Notes: generated by a model from the letters alone, not told the origin. Counted from the stretch's first letter, positions 24,914 to 37,223 are shown. The stretch is 64,000 nucleotides of DNA from an uncultured Clostridia bacterium (GCA_944384825.1 CALWUT010000003.1:1-64000); one strand, 5' to 3'. Program-made: numbers and translations.

Positions 24914-25480
24914 ATGTATAACAGGGAAATTATTTTTAAAGAGCTAAAAGAAAATCTTTCTGAAGAAAGATATAAACATTGCCTTAACGTCGGAGATATG
25001 GCTAGAGATCTTGCTAGAATTTATAACGTAGATGAAGAAAAAGCTTATGTAGCGAGTTTACTTCACGACTTAACTAAAGAAATGTCTTATGAAAGGTACT
25101 TGGAGATTGAGGAAAACTTAAATTTTTATCCTAAAGAATTTTCAAAAAAGAACTATAAAATCTTTCATGGCTGGACAGCAAGCGCTTATGCAAAAAAATA
25201 TTTAGGAGTTTCCGATGAAGAAATTCTAAACGCTATAAAATACCATACTACAGGCAGAAAAAATATGACTTTGCTTGATAAAATAGTATTTACTGCTGAT
25301 TGCATTAGTATTGATAGGAAGTTTGAAGGAGTAGAATATTTTCGCAGAATTGCAAAGGTTAATATGGATATAGTAATAATTGATAAACTAGTTAATGCAA
25401 TGGAAAAATGTTTACATAGCCAAAGAACCATTCTTAACGATACTTATGAAGCCTATAATGATATAATTTCAAAAAACTAA
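24914..25480 (+). CDS. yqeK: YqeK-type HD hydrolase (symmetrical Ap4A hydrolase)
   Basis: 188 residues from ATG at 24914, chosen for its GAGGAG site; an upstream start at 24860 would lie inside ftsY. HD motifs are RYKHCLNVGDMARDLA near 17, ASLLHDLTKE near 46, HGWTASAYA near 85 and IKYHTTGRKNMTLLDKIVFT near 107, which continues ADCIS. YqeK enzymes split diadenosine tetraphosphate to ADP. The gene is usually next to nadD and rsfS; here it sits between ftsY and leuS, so its usual context has been lost. Confidence 0.88.
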   Translation: MYNREIIFKELKENLSEERYKHCLNVGDMARDLARIYNVDEEKAYVASLLHDLTKEMSYERYLEIEENLNFYPKEFSKKNYKIFHGWTASAYAKKYLGVSDEEILNAIKYHTTGRKNMTLLDKIVFTADCISIDRKFEGVEYFRRIAKVNMDIVIIDKLVNAMEKCLHSQRTILNDTYEAYNDIISKN

Positions 25481-25509
25481 AGTTTTGAAAGTAGAAAAGG
25501 AAGATAAAT

Positions 25510-27915
25510 ATGGTAGATAAAATATCTAAATATAACCCTGAAGAGATAGAAACAAAATGGCAAGACCATTGGGAGAAAAATAAGCTGTTTTACGCTGAAA
25601 ACGACTGCACAAGACCTAAATTTTATGCTTTAGTTGAATTCCCTTATCCTTCCGGACAAGGACTTCATGTAGGGCATCCGAGAAGTTATACGGCGCTGGA
25701 TATTGTAGCGCGAAAAAAACGCATGCAAGGATTTAATGTATTATATCCTATGGGATGGGATGCTTTTGGACTTCCGACTGAAAATTTTGCTATTAAAAAT
25801 AAAATTCATCCTGCTGTAGTAACGGAAAAAAATATTTCAAGATTTAAATCACAATTAAAATCATTGGGAATTTCTTTTGACTGGAGTCGCGAAATTAATA
25901 CCACAGATCCTAAATATTATAAATGGACTCAGTGGATATTTTTACAGCTTTTTAAAAAAGGCCTTGCATATAAAAGTGAGGTTGCAGTTAATTGGTGTAC
26001 ATCATGCAAATGTGTACTGGCAAATGAAGAAGTAATAGACGGTAAATGCGAAAGATGTTCTAGTGAGGTAATTCAAAAAGTTAAGTCACAGTGGATGCTT
26101 AAAATAACAAAGTATGCGCAGCGTTTAATTGACGATCTGGAACTTGTAGATTATCCGGAAAGAGTTAAGGCTCAGCAAATTCATTGGATTGGCAGATCAA
26201 GTGGAGCAGAAGTAAATTTTGAGACTGACATCGGAGAAATCATTAAGATTTATACTACACGTCCGGAAACCATTTTTGGAGTCACTTACTTAGTGCTTTC
26301 TCCGGAACATCCTTTTATAGAAAATCATAAAGGAAAAATTAAGAATTTTGATGAAGTTGAAAAATATAAAATAGAAGCAAATAAAAAATCTGATTTTCAA
26401 AGAATGGAAATGGTAAAAAACAAAACTGGAGTTCAACTGGAAGGCATTGAAGCTTTAAATCCTGTGACAAGTAAAAAAATACCTGTCTTTGTTTCCGACT
26501 ATGTCTTGATGAGTTATGGTACGGGGGCAATAATGGCTGTTCCTGGTCATGACAAAAGAGATGAAGAATTTGCAGATAAATATAAATTACCTATTTTAAA
26601 AGTGATAGAAGAAGTAAATAAAAGAGAAAAAATGGTAAATTCAGAGTTTTTAAATAGTTTGGAAGTTTCAGAAGCTAAAACAAAAATAACTAACTGGTTG
26701 GAAACTAATAATAAAGGAAAAAAGAAAGTAAACTACAAATTAAGAGATTGGGTATTTTCACGTCAAAGATATTGGGGTGAACCAATCCCGATAGTGCATT
26801 GTGATAGATGCGGATATGTACCTCTTAATGAAGAAGATTTGCCTTTAAGACTTCCAAATATAGAATTAATAAAGCAGTCAAAAAATGGAGAATCCCCGCT
26901 TGTAAGTGTGCATGATTGGGTAAATGTCACGTGCCCTAAATGCAAAGGAAAAGCAAAAAGAGAAACTGACACTATGCCTCAATGGGCTGGGTCATCTTGG
27001 TACTTCCTGAGATATACAGACGCATTTAATGATAAAAACTTAGCGTCAAAGGAAGCTATAGACTATTGGATGCCGGTTGACTGGTATAACGGAGGTATGG
27101 AGCATACTAATCTTCATTTGCTGTATAGTAGGTTTTGGTATAAATTTTTATATGATTTAGGTATAGTACCTTTTCCGGAGCCTTATAAACGACGTACTAG
27201 TCACGGAATGATATTAGGGGAAAATAGTGAGAAAATGAGTAAATCGCGGGGTAACGTAGTAAATCCCGATGATATTGTAAATAAGTATGGCGCTGATACT
27301 TTGCGCGTCTATGAAATGTTTATAGGCGATTTTGAAAAAGCAGCTCCTTGGAATACAACAGGAATAAAAGGAAGTCGCAGATTTTTAGAAAGGTATTGGG
27401 GACTTCAGGAAATTTTTGATGTTTCAATTAATGAAAAAGAATTAGATTTTAAGTTAGAAGCGAAATTTCACCAGACTGTAAAAAAAGTAAGTGAAGATAT
27501 TGAAAATTTAAAATTTAATACAGCTATTGCAGCTTTAATGAGTCTAATAAATGATATTTATGACGTTAAAGCAATAAATAAAAAATATTTTAGAATTTTT
27601 ACTCTTCTTTTATCTCCTTTTGCTCCGCATGTAACTGAAGAAGTCTACCATAGATGTAATCTTGGTGAAGGGGTTGCTTGCGCTCAAAAGTGGCCTACGT
27701 ATGATAATTCAAAATGTATAGATTCAAATATTGAAATAGTACTTCAAATCAACGGCAAATTAAGAAGTAAATTAACGGCTCCTCGAGGAATTCAAAAGGA
27801 CGAAATTTTTGAGCTGTTCAAAAGTATGCCGGAATTTAACAAATGGACGGACGGAAAAGGAATAGTAAAAACAATTTACATCCAGGATAAACTACTAAAT
27901 ATAGTAGTTAAATAA
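25510..27915 (+). CDS. leuS: leucyl-tRNA synthetase
   Basis: 801 residues, the bacterial type. The HIGH-like motif is in [20 protein letters not shown] near 47; the editing domain (CP1) covers about 225-415 and includes [15 protein letters not shown] near 253 and [19 protein letters not shown] near 337; then [15 protein letters not shown] near 415, a CxxC pair near 480, and the [10 protein letters not shown] loop near 576. The C-terminal anticodon-binding part ends normally. No T-box leader is visible: only 29 bases separate it from yqeK. Length is near the family norm of 800-860. Confidence 0.97.
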   Translation: MVDKISKYNPEEIETKWQDHWEKNKLFYAENDCTRPKFYALVEFPYPSGQGLHVGHPRSYTALDIVARKKRMQGFNVLYPMGWDAFGLPTENFAIKNKIHPAVVTEKNISRFKSQLKSLGISFDWSREINTTDPKYYKWTQWIFLQLFKKGLAYKSEVAVNWCTSCKCVLANEEVIDGKCERCSSEVIQKVKSQWMLKITKYAQRLIDDLELVDYPERVKAQQIHWIGRSSGAEVNFETDIGEIIKIYTTRPETIFGVTYLVLSPEHPFIENHKGKIKNFDEVEKYKIEANKKSDFQRMEMVKNKTGVQLEGIEALNPVTSKKIPVFVSDYVLMSYGTGAIMAVPGHDKRDEEFADKYKLPILKVIEEVNKREKMVNSEFLNSLEVSEAKTKITNWLETNNKGKKKVNYKLRDWVFSRQRYWGEPIPIVHCDRCGYVPLNEEDLPLRLPNIELIKQSKNGESPLVSVHDWVNVTCPKCKGKAKRETDTMPQWAGSSWYFLRYTDAFNDKNLASKEAIDYWMPVDWYNGGMEHTNLHLLYSRFWYKFLYDLGIVPFPEPYKRRTSHGMILGENSEKMSKSRGNVVNPDDIVNKYGADTLRVYEMFIGDFEKAAPWNTTGIKGSRRFLERYWGLQEIFDVSINEKELDFKLEAKFHQTVKKVSEDIENLKFNTAIAALMSLINDIYDVKAINKKYFRIFTLLLSPFAPHVTEEVYHRCNLGEGVACAQKWPTYDNSKCIDSNIEIVLQINGKLRSKLTAPRGIQKDEIFELFKSMPEFNKWTDGKGIVKTIYIQDKLLNIVVK

Positions 27916-27989
27916 ACATTTTTGAATAGATTTATTTATTGTTTCATAAGTTATATTAGCACAAATTTTTAAATAAGGGAGGTTATCAA

Positions 27990-30590
27990 ATGAATTCTAA
28001 AGAATTAAATAATATTGAAGCGTCCATTGATAATATGGTTAAAAAAGCAAATTTAGCACTAAAGGAGTATATGAAGCTCAATCAATGCGATATAGACAGA
28101 ATAGTAAAAAATATGGCATTTGCAGCCATGAAAAATCACGTTAAGCTTGCAAAAATGGCCGCTAAAGAAACAGGCAGAGGAATAGTTGAAGATAAAATTA
28201 TAAAAAATATGTTCGCTTCGGAATATGTTTGGAACTTTATAAAAAATAAGAGAACTGTTGGAATAGTGGAAAGAAACGACGCTGAAGGATATATAGAAAT
28301 TGCAGATCCACTTGGAGTAGTTGCTGGAGTAACTCCAGTAACTAACCCAACTTCTACGACTGTTTTTAAAGCTCTTATATGTGCTAAGACTAGAAATCCT
28401 ATTATTTTTGGATTTCATCCCGGTGCTCAGAAGTGTTGTGTTGAAACAGCTAAAATTTTAAAGGATGCCGCTTCGGAAGCAGGAGCTCCAAAAGATATTA
28501 TTCAGTGGATAGAAAGCCCGTCCATAGAGGCAACTTCAATACTTATGAACCATCCGGAAGTGGATATGGTTTTAGCGACCGGTGGCTCCGGAATGGTTAA
28601 ATCTGCTTATTCGACCGGAAAACCTGCTTTAGGAGTTGGACCGGGAAACGTCCCTTGTTACATTGAAAAGACTGCCGATCTTTTAAGAGCATCTAATGAT
28701 TTGATAATTTCTAAAACTTTTGATAATGGAATGATATGTGCCTCGGAACAGTCTGTAATTGTAGACGAGTCGGTTTCTGAAGCATTTGAAAAGATAATGA
28801 ATGAAAATGGTTGCATATTTTTAAACGAAGATGAAACTGAAAAGCTTTCGTCAGTAGTAATAGACCCCGAGAAAAAGACTTTGAATCCAAAAATCGTTGG
28901 GAAAAGTGCCTGTCAAATTGCAGAAATAGCTGGAATTGATGTACCGAGTAGTACTAAAATTTTATTAGTTAGTTTAAAAGGAGTAGGTGAAGAGTTTCCG
29001 CTTTCTCAAGAAAAGCTTTCACCTATTCTTTCTTACTATAAAGTTAAAAGTGTGGAAGAGGGATTTGAAATATGTAAAAAAGTGATCGATTTTTCAGGTC
29101 ACGGTCATACTGCTGCAATTCATAGTAATAATAAGGAAGTAATAAAAAAATTCGGTTTCGAAATGGATGCAGGTAGGATAATTGTTAACTCTCCTTCTTC
29201 TCAAGGAGCAATCGGGGATATTTATAATAGAAACATTCCTTCACTTACGTTAGGATGCGGCTCACATGGTAAAAATTCCACATCTTCAAATATTTCATGT
29301 GACCAGCTTATTAATCGTAAAAGAATTTATGAAAGGAAAGTCAATATGCAGTGGTTTAAAGTTCCTCCTGAAATATATTTTGAAAAAAATTCAATACGCC
29401 GTTTAGAATCCATGGAAGGAATTAAAAGAATATTCATTGTAACCGATCGTACTATGATAAAGCTTGGTAATCTTGATAAAGTTCTTTATTACATAAATAA
29501 AAGAGAAGAAATATGTAATGTAGAGATTTTTTCAGACGTGACTCCCGATCCTGACGTTAAGACTGTATCTGAAGGCCTTGAAATCATAAAAAAATTTAAT
29601 CCTGATGCTATATTAGCTTTGGGGGGAGGTTCTGTAATAGACGCAGCAAAAGGAATGTGGATATTTTCCGGAGAAAGCAAGTTAGATTTTGAAAGTTTGC
29701 GTCTTAAATTTCTAGACATTGAAAAAAGAATCTGTGAGTTCCCAAAATCTCATAAAAAAATTAAGTTTATTGCAGTTCCTACTACTTCCGGAACCGGGTC
29801 TGAAGTTACCTCTTTTGCGGTTATCAGTGATAATTCGAGTGGTAAGTCTATAAAATATCCCTTAGCCGACTACTCTCTCACGCCGGACGTTGCTATTGTT
29901 GATCCCCAGTTTGTTGAATCTCTTCCTAAATCTGTTACCGCTGACACAGGCATGGACGTATTAACTCATGCTATAGAGGCCTACGTTTCCACTATGGCAA
30001 ACGATTATACTGATGGACTTTGCTTGCAAGCGATAAGTATAGTATTTAAGTACCTAAAACGAGCATATGAAAATGGATCTTCAGATAGTGCTGCACGTGA
30101 AAAAATGCATAATGCGTCTTGTATTGCCGGAATGGCATTTACTAATTCATTTTTAGGACTTAACCATTCTATGGCTCATAAAATCGGAGGTGAATTTCGA
30201 ATTTCTCACGGTAGAGCTAATGCTATACTACTTCCGTATGTTATAAAATACAATTCTTCTTTACCATCTAAATTCAGTTTATTTCCTAAATATGAAAATT
30301 TCATAGCAGACAAAAAGTACGCTTCACTCTCAAGATTAATAGCTAAAGAAGGAGAAACGCTTCAAGACAGCATTGAAAATCTTATAAACGCTGTAATAGA
30401 AATGAACAGCTCATTAAATATTCCTTTAAGTTTAAAAGCTCTTGGAATTTCTGAAAAAGAATTTTTAAATAAAGTTGACTATCTTGCCGAACTTGCCCAT
30501 GAAGATCAGTGTACTGTAACTAACCCACGATATCCGCTAATTTCCGAAATAAAAGATATTTATTTGAAATGTTTCTACGGAAATTTATAA
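27990..30590 (+). CDS. adhE: bifunctional acetaldehyde-CoA/alcohol dehydrogenase
   Basis: 866 residues. The N-terminal aldehyde-dehydrogenase half has ATGGSGMVKSAYSTGKPALG near 193, the NAD-linked GVGPGNVP and the catalytic Cys in MICASEQSVIVDE near 250. The C-terminal iron-dependent alcohol dehydrogenase (from about 450) has ALGGGSVIDAAKGMW near 542, PTTSGTGSEVTSFAVI near 593 and the metal-binding LNHSMAHKIGGEFRISHGRA near 728. It reduces acetyl-CoA to ethanol, regenerating two NAD per acetyl group, so the organism is probably a mixed-acid or ethanol fermenter. Preceded by AGGGAGG. Confidence 0.96.
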   Translation: MNSKELNNIEASIDNMVKKANLALKEYMKLNQCDIDRIVKNMAFAAMKNHVKLAKMAAKETGRGIVEDKIIKNMFASEYVWNFIKNKRTVGIVERNDAEGYIEIADPLGVVAGVTPVTNPTSTTVFKALICAKTRNPIIFGFHPGAQKCCVETAKILKDAASEAGAPKDIIQWIESPSIEATSILMNHPEVDMVLATGGSGMVKSAYSTGKPALGVGPGNVPCYIEKTADLLRASNDLIISKTFDNGMICASEQSVIVDESVSEAFEKIMNENGCIFLNEDETEKLSSVVIDPEKKTLNPKIVGKSACQIAEIAGIDVPSSTKILLVSLKGVGEEFPLSQEKLSPILSYYKVKSVEEGFEICKKVIDFSGHGHTAAIHSNNKEVIKKFGFEMDAGRIIVNSPSSQGAIGDIYNRNIPSLTLGCGSHGKNSTSSNISCDQLINRKRIYERKVNMQWFKVPPEIYFEKNSIRRLESMEGIKRIFIVTDRTMIKLGNLDKVLYYINKREEICNVEIFSDVTPDPDVKTVSEGLEIIKKFNPDAILALGGGSVIDAAKGMWIFSGESKLDFESLRLKFLDIEKRICEFPKSHKKIKFIAVPTTSGTGSEVTSFAVISDNSSGKSIKYPLADYSLTPDVAIVDPQFVESLPKSVTADTGMDVLTHAIEAYVSTMANDYTDGLCLQAISIVFKYLKRAYENGSSDSAAREKMHNASCIAGMAFTNSFLGLNHSMAHKIGGEFRISHGRANAILLPYVIKYNSSLPSKFSLFPKYENFIADKKYASLSRLIAKEGETLQDSIENLINAVIEMNSSLNIPLSLKALGISEKEFLNKVDYLAELAHEDQCTVTNPRYPLISEIKDIYLKCFYGNL

Positions 30591-30596
30591 AATTAA

Positions 30597-31028
30597 CTAT
30601 AAATTTCTTTTTCTGTAATTTAAATAATTTTCCAGTATAATTGACGCACTCAGAGCGTCGATTATATTTTTTCGCTTATTTCCCCTAATATTGAGCGTAT
30701 TTAAATACTCGTGTGCGGTAAAAGTAGTTTTTCTTTCGTCCCACAAACTTATTGGCAAATTAATTTGAGAAGCTAGAATTTCTTTAAACTCCATAGATCT
30801 TTTGGCACTTTCTCCGAGACTGCCGTCCATGTTTAAGGGTAGTCCGACTATTATTAATTCTGTTTTAGTTTCAATTACTTTTTCTTGGATTTTTTCTGCT
30901 AGAGGTTTTAATTTTTTTTCCTTTATTGTACAAAGCGGAGAAGCTAAAATTTCTTCTTTATCGCAAACTGCAAGTCCTGTTCTTGCTTGCCCCAAATCTA
31001 TAGACATGATTATCATTGATTTTTTCAC
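30597..31028 (-). CDS. ruvX: YqgF/RuvX family putative pre-16S rRNA nuclease
   Basis: 143 residues with an RNase H-like fold: MSIDLGQARTGLAVCD at the N-terminus (first catalytic Asp), IIVGLPLNMDGSLGESAKR near 58, LWDERKTTFTAHEYL near 98 and DALSASIILENYL near 124. This family trims 16S rRNA 5' ends and was once thought to be a Holliday-junction resolvase. It is convergent with adhE (6 bases between stops) and divergent from the hrcA operon. Confidence 0.9.
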   Translation of the reverse strand: MKKSMIIMSIDLGQARTGLAVCDKEEILASPLCTIKEKKLKPLAEKIQEKVIETKTELIIVGLPLNMDGSLGESAKRSMEFKEILASQINLPISLWDERKTTFTAHEYLNTLNIRGNKRKNIIDALSASIILENYLNYRKRNL

Positions 31029-31066
31029 GGCCTTTCAAAAAATTTAAAAAATTTCAAATATAGGTA

Positions 31067-31095
31067 TTGACAGACTAAAAAAATAGTGGTAAAGT
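31067..31095 (+). promoter_or_regulatory. heat-shock operon promoter
   Basis: TTGACA (31067-31072) and TAAAGT (31090-31095) with 17 bases between. The CIRCE operator starts 5 bases after the -10 element, so HrcA binding would cover the transcription start. Confidence 0.8.
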
Positions 31096-31099
31096 TAAG

Positions 31100-31126
31100 T
31101 TAGCACTCAAAGCATACGAGTGCTAA
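31100..31126 (+). promoter_or_regulatory. CIRCE operator
   Basis: TTAGCACTC, nine bases, GAGTGCTAA: a perfect copy of the CIRCE element bound by the HrcA repressor. It implies autogenous, heat-responsive control of hrcA-grpE-dnaK-dnaJ. Confidence 0.97.
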
Positions 31127-31240
31127 AACTTGAGTATTTAGAAACAGGTATAAGGAATACAAATTACTCTTTTAAGTTATTTGAGTTGATGCTACAGCCA
31201 AAAAAGTGTAATTGGTTTTAAACGGATAAATAAGAGGTGA

Positions 31241-32275
31241 ATGAAAGTGAAGCCACTTGATCGAAAATTAAAGATTTTGTCTGCGGTAGTTGAAAAATAC
31301 ATCTTGACTGGTGAACCAGTAGGATCGAAATCAGTTTCTGAAGATTCAGAAATATCTTTTTCTTCAGCTACGATCAGAAATGAAATGGCAAATTTAGTAG
31401 AATGTGGATATTTACTTCAACCTCATGTTTCGGCAGGAAGAATACCGTCACATTTAGGTTATAGACTATACCTTAACAAATTAATGAATGAAAAGCCACT
31501 TGTTTCTGAAGAAAAAAATCTAATAAACGGAGCACTAAGTTCTGCAGCTATGGATCCTGAAAGTCTACTGGAAACGGCAGCGAAAGTCTTAGCGGACATA
31601 ACTGGTTTAACGTCAATTATATCGACTCCTATAAATCAAGAGTCCAGGATTAAGAATATTAAATTCTTGCAAACCGGCAGGCGAAGTGGGATGTTGGTTC
31701 TTATAACCACTAGTGGAATGATAAAAAATAAATTATTTCGCTGTGACTATAATTTAAATGCTGAAATTTTAAAAATGTTCGAAAAAATTCTTGAACAAAA
31801 ATTTTGTGGAAAGCTTTTAAAAGAAGTAGAAAATGGTAACGTAGATATAATTGTAGGAAATGGTGGCGAGATTGCACTTCTTTTATTGCCAATAATAGGT
31901 ATTTTATTAGAGACTATAAGAGAAGCACGTCAAGTTAAAATAAAGATATGTGGGCAAAAGAATCTTTTGGTTATTCCCGGTGTAACAAATGAAACAGTAG
32001 TTGATATATTCAATTTTTTAGAAGACAATGCTAAAGTATTGGATTTACTTAATTGCACAGACTATGGAATAAATTTTATTGTAGGCAAAGAAAATAATTA
32101 CAGACAACTTCAGAATGCAAGCATAGTATCGACTCAGTATAACGTAGGCGGAAGATTCGGAGCTATGGGTATAATAGGTTCGACACGTATGGATTATAGT
32201 ACAGTTGCTTCACAGCTTCAATATGTATCTGCTTTAATAGGAGTATTCTTAGAAAGAATGCTAAAAGGTAATTAA
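31241..32275 (+). CDS. hrcA: heat-inducible transcription repressor HrcA
   Basis: 344 residues. The N-terminal winged helix carries the signature TGEPVGSKSVSE near 22 and SSATIRNEMANLVECGYL near 39, followed by LLQPHVSAGRIPSHLGYRLY. The C-terminal part has SIVSTQYNVGG near 289 and GAMGIIGSTRMDYSTVASQL near 304. HrcA needs GroEL to stay active and releases CIRCE on heat stress. It is the first gene of the operon. Confidence 0.97.
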   Translation: MKVKPLDRKLKILSAVVEKYILTGEPVGSKSVSEDSEISFSSATIRNEMANLVECGYLLQPHVSAGRIPSHLGYRLYLNKLMNEKPLVSEEKNLINGALSSAAMDPESLLETAAKVLADITGLTSIISTPINQESRIKNIKFLQTGRRSGMLVLITTSGMIKNKLFRCDYNLNAEILKMFEKILEQKFCGKLLKEVENGNVDIIVGNGGEIALLLLPIIGILLETIREARQVKIKICGQKNLLVIPGVTNETVVDIFNFLEDNAKVLDLLNCTDYGINFIVGKENNYRQLQNASIVSTQYNVGGRFGAMGIIGSTRMDYSTVASQLQYVSALIGVFLERMLKGN

Positions 32276-32303
32276 GTTAATTTTAACGAAAGGAGAAAAG
32301 TTA

Positions 32304-32876
32304 GTGGAAGATAATAGCAATTTTTCGGAAACTGAAAGCAATTTCGTAGAAGATAGTGGAGAAGGTAAATCTCCTCCTAAAAAAGAAGATATCCCCAAAG
32401 ATAATGAGGAAGAAAAGGAAGAGAATACTATAGATAGAAAAATAGAAAGCCTTCAAAAGGAACTTAAAGAGTGTAAAAACCATCTTTTAAGGACAGCCGC
32501 AGAATATGAAAACTTTAGGAAAAGAAGTGAAAAAGAGAAAGATGCTGTTTATTCAGATGCGCTAAGCTTTGTAGTTTTAGGTATACTTCCGGTAGCGGAC
32601 AGTTTAGAAGCAGCGTCAGAAACCTTTGCAAATCAAGGAGAAGAATATAAAAAAGGTATAGAACTTTTAAAAAATCAATTTGATGGTGCATTAAAAAAAC
32701 TAGGAGTAGAAGCTTTCGGTGAAAAAGGTGAAAAATTTGAACCTACAATTCACAATGCTATTTCTCATATTGAAGAAGAGTCAGAGGAACAAAATGTAGT
32801 ATCGAAAGTTTTCCAAAAAGGTTACAAGACTAAAAATAGAATAATTCGTCATGCAATGGTACAAGTGAGTAATTAA
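32304..32876 (+). CDS. grpE: nucleotide exchange factor GrpE
   Basis: 190 residues from GTG at 32304, with AAAGGAG upstream. The first 50 residues are acidic and disordered, the coiled coil covers about 50-85 and includes LLRTAAEYENFRKRSEKEKD, and the beta domain ends with KVFQKGYKTKNRIIRHAMVQ. It exchanges ADP for ATP on DnaK. Located between hrcA and dnaK as in other Firmicutes. Confidence 0.96.
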   Translation: MEDNSNFSETESNFVEDSGEGKSPPKKEDIPKDNEEEKEENTIDRKIESLQKELKECKNHLLRTAAEYENFRKRSEKEKDAVYSDALSFVVLGILPVADSLEAASETFANQGEEYKKGIELLKNQFDGALKKLGVEAFGEKGEKFEPTIHNAISHIEEESEEQNVVSKVFQKGYKTKNRIIRHAMVQVSN

Positions 32877-32916
32877 TTTTAACATTTGTCAGTTATAATA
32901 AAATATAAATTTTTAA

Positions 32917-34779
<1,863 letters not shown>

Positions 34780-34807
34780 TACTGAAGATTAAATATTTAA
34801 GGTTACA

Positions 34808-34841
34808 GGTCCCTTTGTTGCCTTGCTGCGATAGAGGGACC
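34808..34841 (+). promoter_or_regulatory. hairpin between dnaK and dnaJ
   Basis: GGTCCCT (34808-34814) and AGGGACC (34835-34841) form a GC-rich stem with a 20-base loop. No T run follows, so it is not a standard terminator; it may act as a processing or stability element that sets the dnaK/dnaJ ratio. Its two arms each contain a GGNCC site. Confidence 0.45.
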
Positions 34842-34873
34842 AAAATTTGAAGTTTTGAGAGGGTGAGATAAAA

Positions 34874-36028
34874 TTGTCAGAGAAAAGGGACTATTATGAA
34901 GTATTAGGTATAGATAAAAATGCTTCAGAAGATGAAATTAAAAAAGCTTACAGAAAACTAGCTAAAAAATATCATCCCGATTTAAACCCAGGTGATAAAT
35001 CGGCAGAGATAAAATTTAAAGAAGTAAGTGAAGCGTATGATGTTTTATCGGATAAAACAAAAAAAGCTAGGTATGATCAGTTTGGACACGCTTCCACCGA
35101 TCCTAATTATGGAGCGTCCGGCGGGTACAATTATTATTCTGAAAGTCCGTTCGGTCCAGATATAGATTTAGGAGATATATTCGGAAGTTTTTTCGGAGGA
35201 TTCGGAGGCGGAAGAAGCAGGTATAACTCAAATGCATCGCGAAGAGGTACAGATGTTGAAATAACAGTTAATATTTCTTTTATTGAGGCTGCAAAAGGCT
35301 GCAAAAAGAAAATTAATTATGAAAAAATTGAAACGTGCCAAAAATGTTCCGGTACTGGAGCAAAAGAAGGAACACATCCTAAAAAATGCAATAATTGTAA
35401 TGGTTCCGGTCAGATAGTAATAAATCAGAGGACTCCGTTTGGCGTTATGCAGACTTCTCGTACGTGTACTAACTGTGGCGGCAGCGGAAAAATCATAGAA
35501 AGTCCTTGTAATTCTTGTGGTGGCAATGGAAGGGTAAGAAAAAACAAAGAAATAGAAATAAATATTCCTGCTGGAATAGACAGCAAACAAATATTAAACG
35601 TAAGCGGTCAAGGTAATGCAGGAAAAAATGGTGCTGAATCCGGAGATTTGCATATTTACATAAATGTAGCAGCTCATCCGGTATTTGAAAGAAAGGATTA
35701 TGACGTATGGTGTGACGTCCCTATTACTTTTTCTCAAGCGGCTTTAGGAGCTGATATAGTGGTTCCTACGATTGATGGTAAAGTTGAATACCACGTTCAT
35801 GAAGGAACGCAAAATGGAGATGTATTTAGGCTTAAAGGAAAAGGAATTCCAAAACTTCACGGACGAGGATGTGGAGATCAGTTTGTAAAGGTTCACATTG
35901 AAGTACCTAAAAATTTAAATTCTTCTCAGAGAAAAGCACTTGCAGAATTTGAAAATGCACTTACAGAAAAAAACTATCAAAAAAGAAGATCCTTTTTTGA
36001 TAGATTAAGAAATTTATTTGAAAATTGA
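34874..36028 (+). CDS. dnaJ: chaperone protein DnaJ
   Basis: 384 residues from TTG at 34874, with AGAGGGTGAG upstream. J domain: [20 protein letters not shown] and the HPD triad in [11 protein letters not shown] Gly/Phe-rich linker follows, then four CxxCxGxG zinc repeats ([32 protein letters not shown]) near 145-215 and the C-terminal substrate domains. It stimulates DnaK ATPase. Last gene of the heat-shock operon. Confidence 0.97.
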   Translation: MSEKRDYYEVLGIDKNASEDEIKKAYRKLAKKYHPDLNPGDKSAEIKFKEVSEAYDVLSDKTKKARYDQFGHASTDPNYGASGGYNYYSESPFGPDIDLGDIFGSFFGGFGGGRSRYNSNASRRGTDVEITVNISFIEAAKGCKKKINYEKIETCQKCSGTGAKEGTHPKKCNNCNGSGQIVINQRTPFGVMQTSRTCTNCGGSGKIIESPCNSCGGNGRVRKNKEIEINIPAGIDSKQILNVSGQGNAGKNGAESGDLHIYINVAAHPVFERKDYDVWCDVPITFSQAALGADIVVPTIDGKVEYHVHEGTQNGDVFRLKGKGIPKLHGRGCGDQFVKVHIEVPKNLNSSQRKALAEFENALTEKNYQKRRSFFDRLRNLFEN

Positions 36029-36031
36029 AAT

Positions 36032-36441
36032 TTAACGCTTGTTCACATTAGGATTTATTTTATAATTTGGCTGAGAATTTTTTTCACCATGAATACAATA
36101 ATTCCACCAACTGTTAGCATAGTCAGTTCCTTTTTTGAATGCCTAAACGCATACTGGAGTCATGGCTGCGGCTCCAATCGCTACTCCTCCTACGCCTATA
36201 CCTATAGCTACGCCAGTAGAAACACCGCCGGAAATATTTTTAAGCTCTTGATCAGGTATAATTCCTGATTTAGATGCATTTCTGCCTATTTCTTGAGCCA
36301 GGAGATTAATATCACCTTCTTGCAGTTTTACTCCTTTTTCAGCAAATATTTCTTTAACTTCTTCTTCTCTGTGGCAGCTTCTAAAACTTTTTCCATAAAG
36401 TTTGTATCCTGAAGTAACTCTAAAATTTTTTCATTATTCAT
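36032..36441 (-). pseudogene. Nif11-like double-glycine precursor peptide, frameshifted
   Basis: From ATG at 36441 (GAAAGGAG upstream) the frame begins MNNEKILELLQDTNFMEKVL and hits a stop after 37 residues; the next frame carries on with VKEIFAEKGVKLQEGDINLL, then SGIIPDQELKNISGG. This is the layout of Nif11/NHLP-type leader peptides with a double-glycine cut site. The core after the cut is small and Gly-rich (VSTGVAIGIGVGGVAIGAAA), has an internal TAG after PVCV, and continues to 36032. One frameshift and one stop make it a pseudogene. It is convergent with dnaJ. Confidence 0.55.
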
Positions 36442-36580
36442 AATATTTTTCTCCTTTCATGATTAATTTGTAGATATAATATTATATTTGTATAGTTATG
36501 TCAACAGTTTTAAAGTAATTTGTTGAAAACGACGAAAAAATAATTTTTATTTTAAAATTGAAAAAATATAAATAATTTAA

Positions 36581-36609
36581 TTGACTATTCAATATAATTT
36601 GGTTACAAT
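36581..36609 (+). promoter_or_regulatory. promoter of the DUF1292 gene
   Basis: TTGACT (36581-36586) and TACAAT (36604-36609), 17 bases apart, about 35 bases upstream of the start codon. Confidence 0.7.
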
Positions 36610-36643
36610 TATCATTGTAAACAATCTGAGTAGGAGGATATCA

Positions 36644-36925
36644 ATGGAAGAAAATTTTTCTGCAGATGATATTATTACTTTAGTAGACGATGAAGGCGTG
36701 GAGAGAGAATTTGAGATCTTAGATTTTATTGAAAATTCAAAAGGGAAATTTTATGCACTAATGCCTAACTTTGACTTAGAAGGCAAGGAACTCACAAAAG
36801 AAGAAACTTACTTTATTTTTGAATTGATTGAAGAAAACGGGGAAGAACAATTAACAGAAGTAGATGACGACTTGCTTCTTGATGAACTTTCAGAGGAATT
36901 TGAAAAAAGATTAGGGAATATATAA
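36644..36925 (+). CDS. DUF1292 family protein
   Basis: 93 residues from ATG at 36644, chosen for its AGGAGG site 6 bases upstream; a longer frame to 36581 runs through the promoter. The protein is strongly acidic, with ITLVDDEGVEREFEILDFIE near 11 and YFIFELIEENGEE near 55. DUF1292 proteins are common in Firmicutes (often near the ruvX homologue) and have no established function. Monocistronic; a probable 6S RNA gene follows. Confidence 0.85.
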   Translation: MEENFSADDIITLVDDEGVEREFEILDFIENSKGKFYALMPNFDLEGKELTKEETYFIFELIEENGEEQLTEVDDDLLLDELSEEFEKRLGNI

Positions 36926-36947
36926 GTTATTAGGATGAATAAATTGA

Positions 36948-37141
36948 TTCTGCTTAATTCGCGGACTGTGTTCATATAACCCTACAAGATTTGATAAGGA
37001 GCTTGATACTGTATAAGATTGCAGACCTCTTAATGTAAATAGTAATTTACATTAAACGAAGGGAGCGTGAGGATACGGCAAAAGCACCAACCTGCATATT
37101 GTGGCAGGTTATCAAGAACACGATACGGTTAAGCGGATTTT
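36948..37141 (+). ncRNA. ssrS: probable 6S RNA
   Basis: The 375-base gap 36926-37300 holds no protein frame but a region whose ends pair: CTGCTTAA (36950-36957) with TTAAGCGG (37129-37136), followed by ATTTTT. Inner blocks also pair, such as ATGTAAAT/ATTTACAT (37038-37058) and AACCTGC/GCAGGTT near 37090-37110. The size (about 190 bases), the closing stem, a GTGTTCAT block near the 5' side and a CAAGAACACG block near the 3' side fit Firmicute 6S RNA, which binds sigma-A RNA polymerase in stationary phase. Recognition is by eye and needs a covariance-model check. Confidence 0.55.
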
Positions 37142-37223
37142 TCATTTAGTATAATTTATTATAAACAAATTAACATATTTTAAAGATTAAAATAAAAACA
37201 GCTTTAAAAACAAAAAAATTGAG

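Noticed and set aside
25481..25509. T-box leader for leuS
   Set aside because: The gap to yqeK is 29 bases, far too short; no T-box motif is seen.
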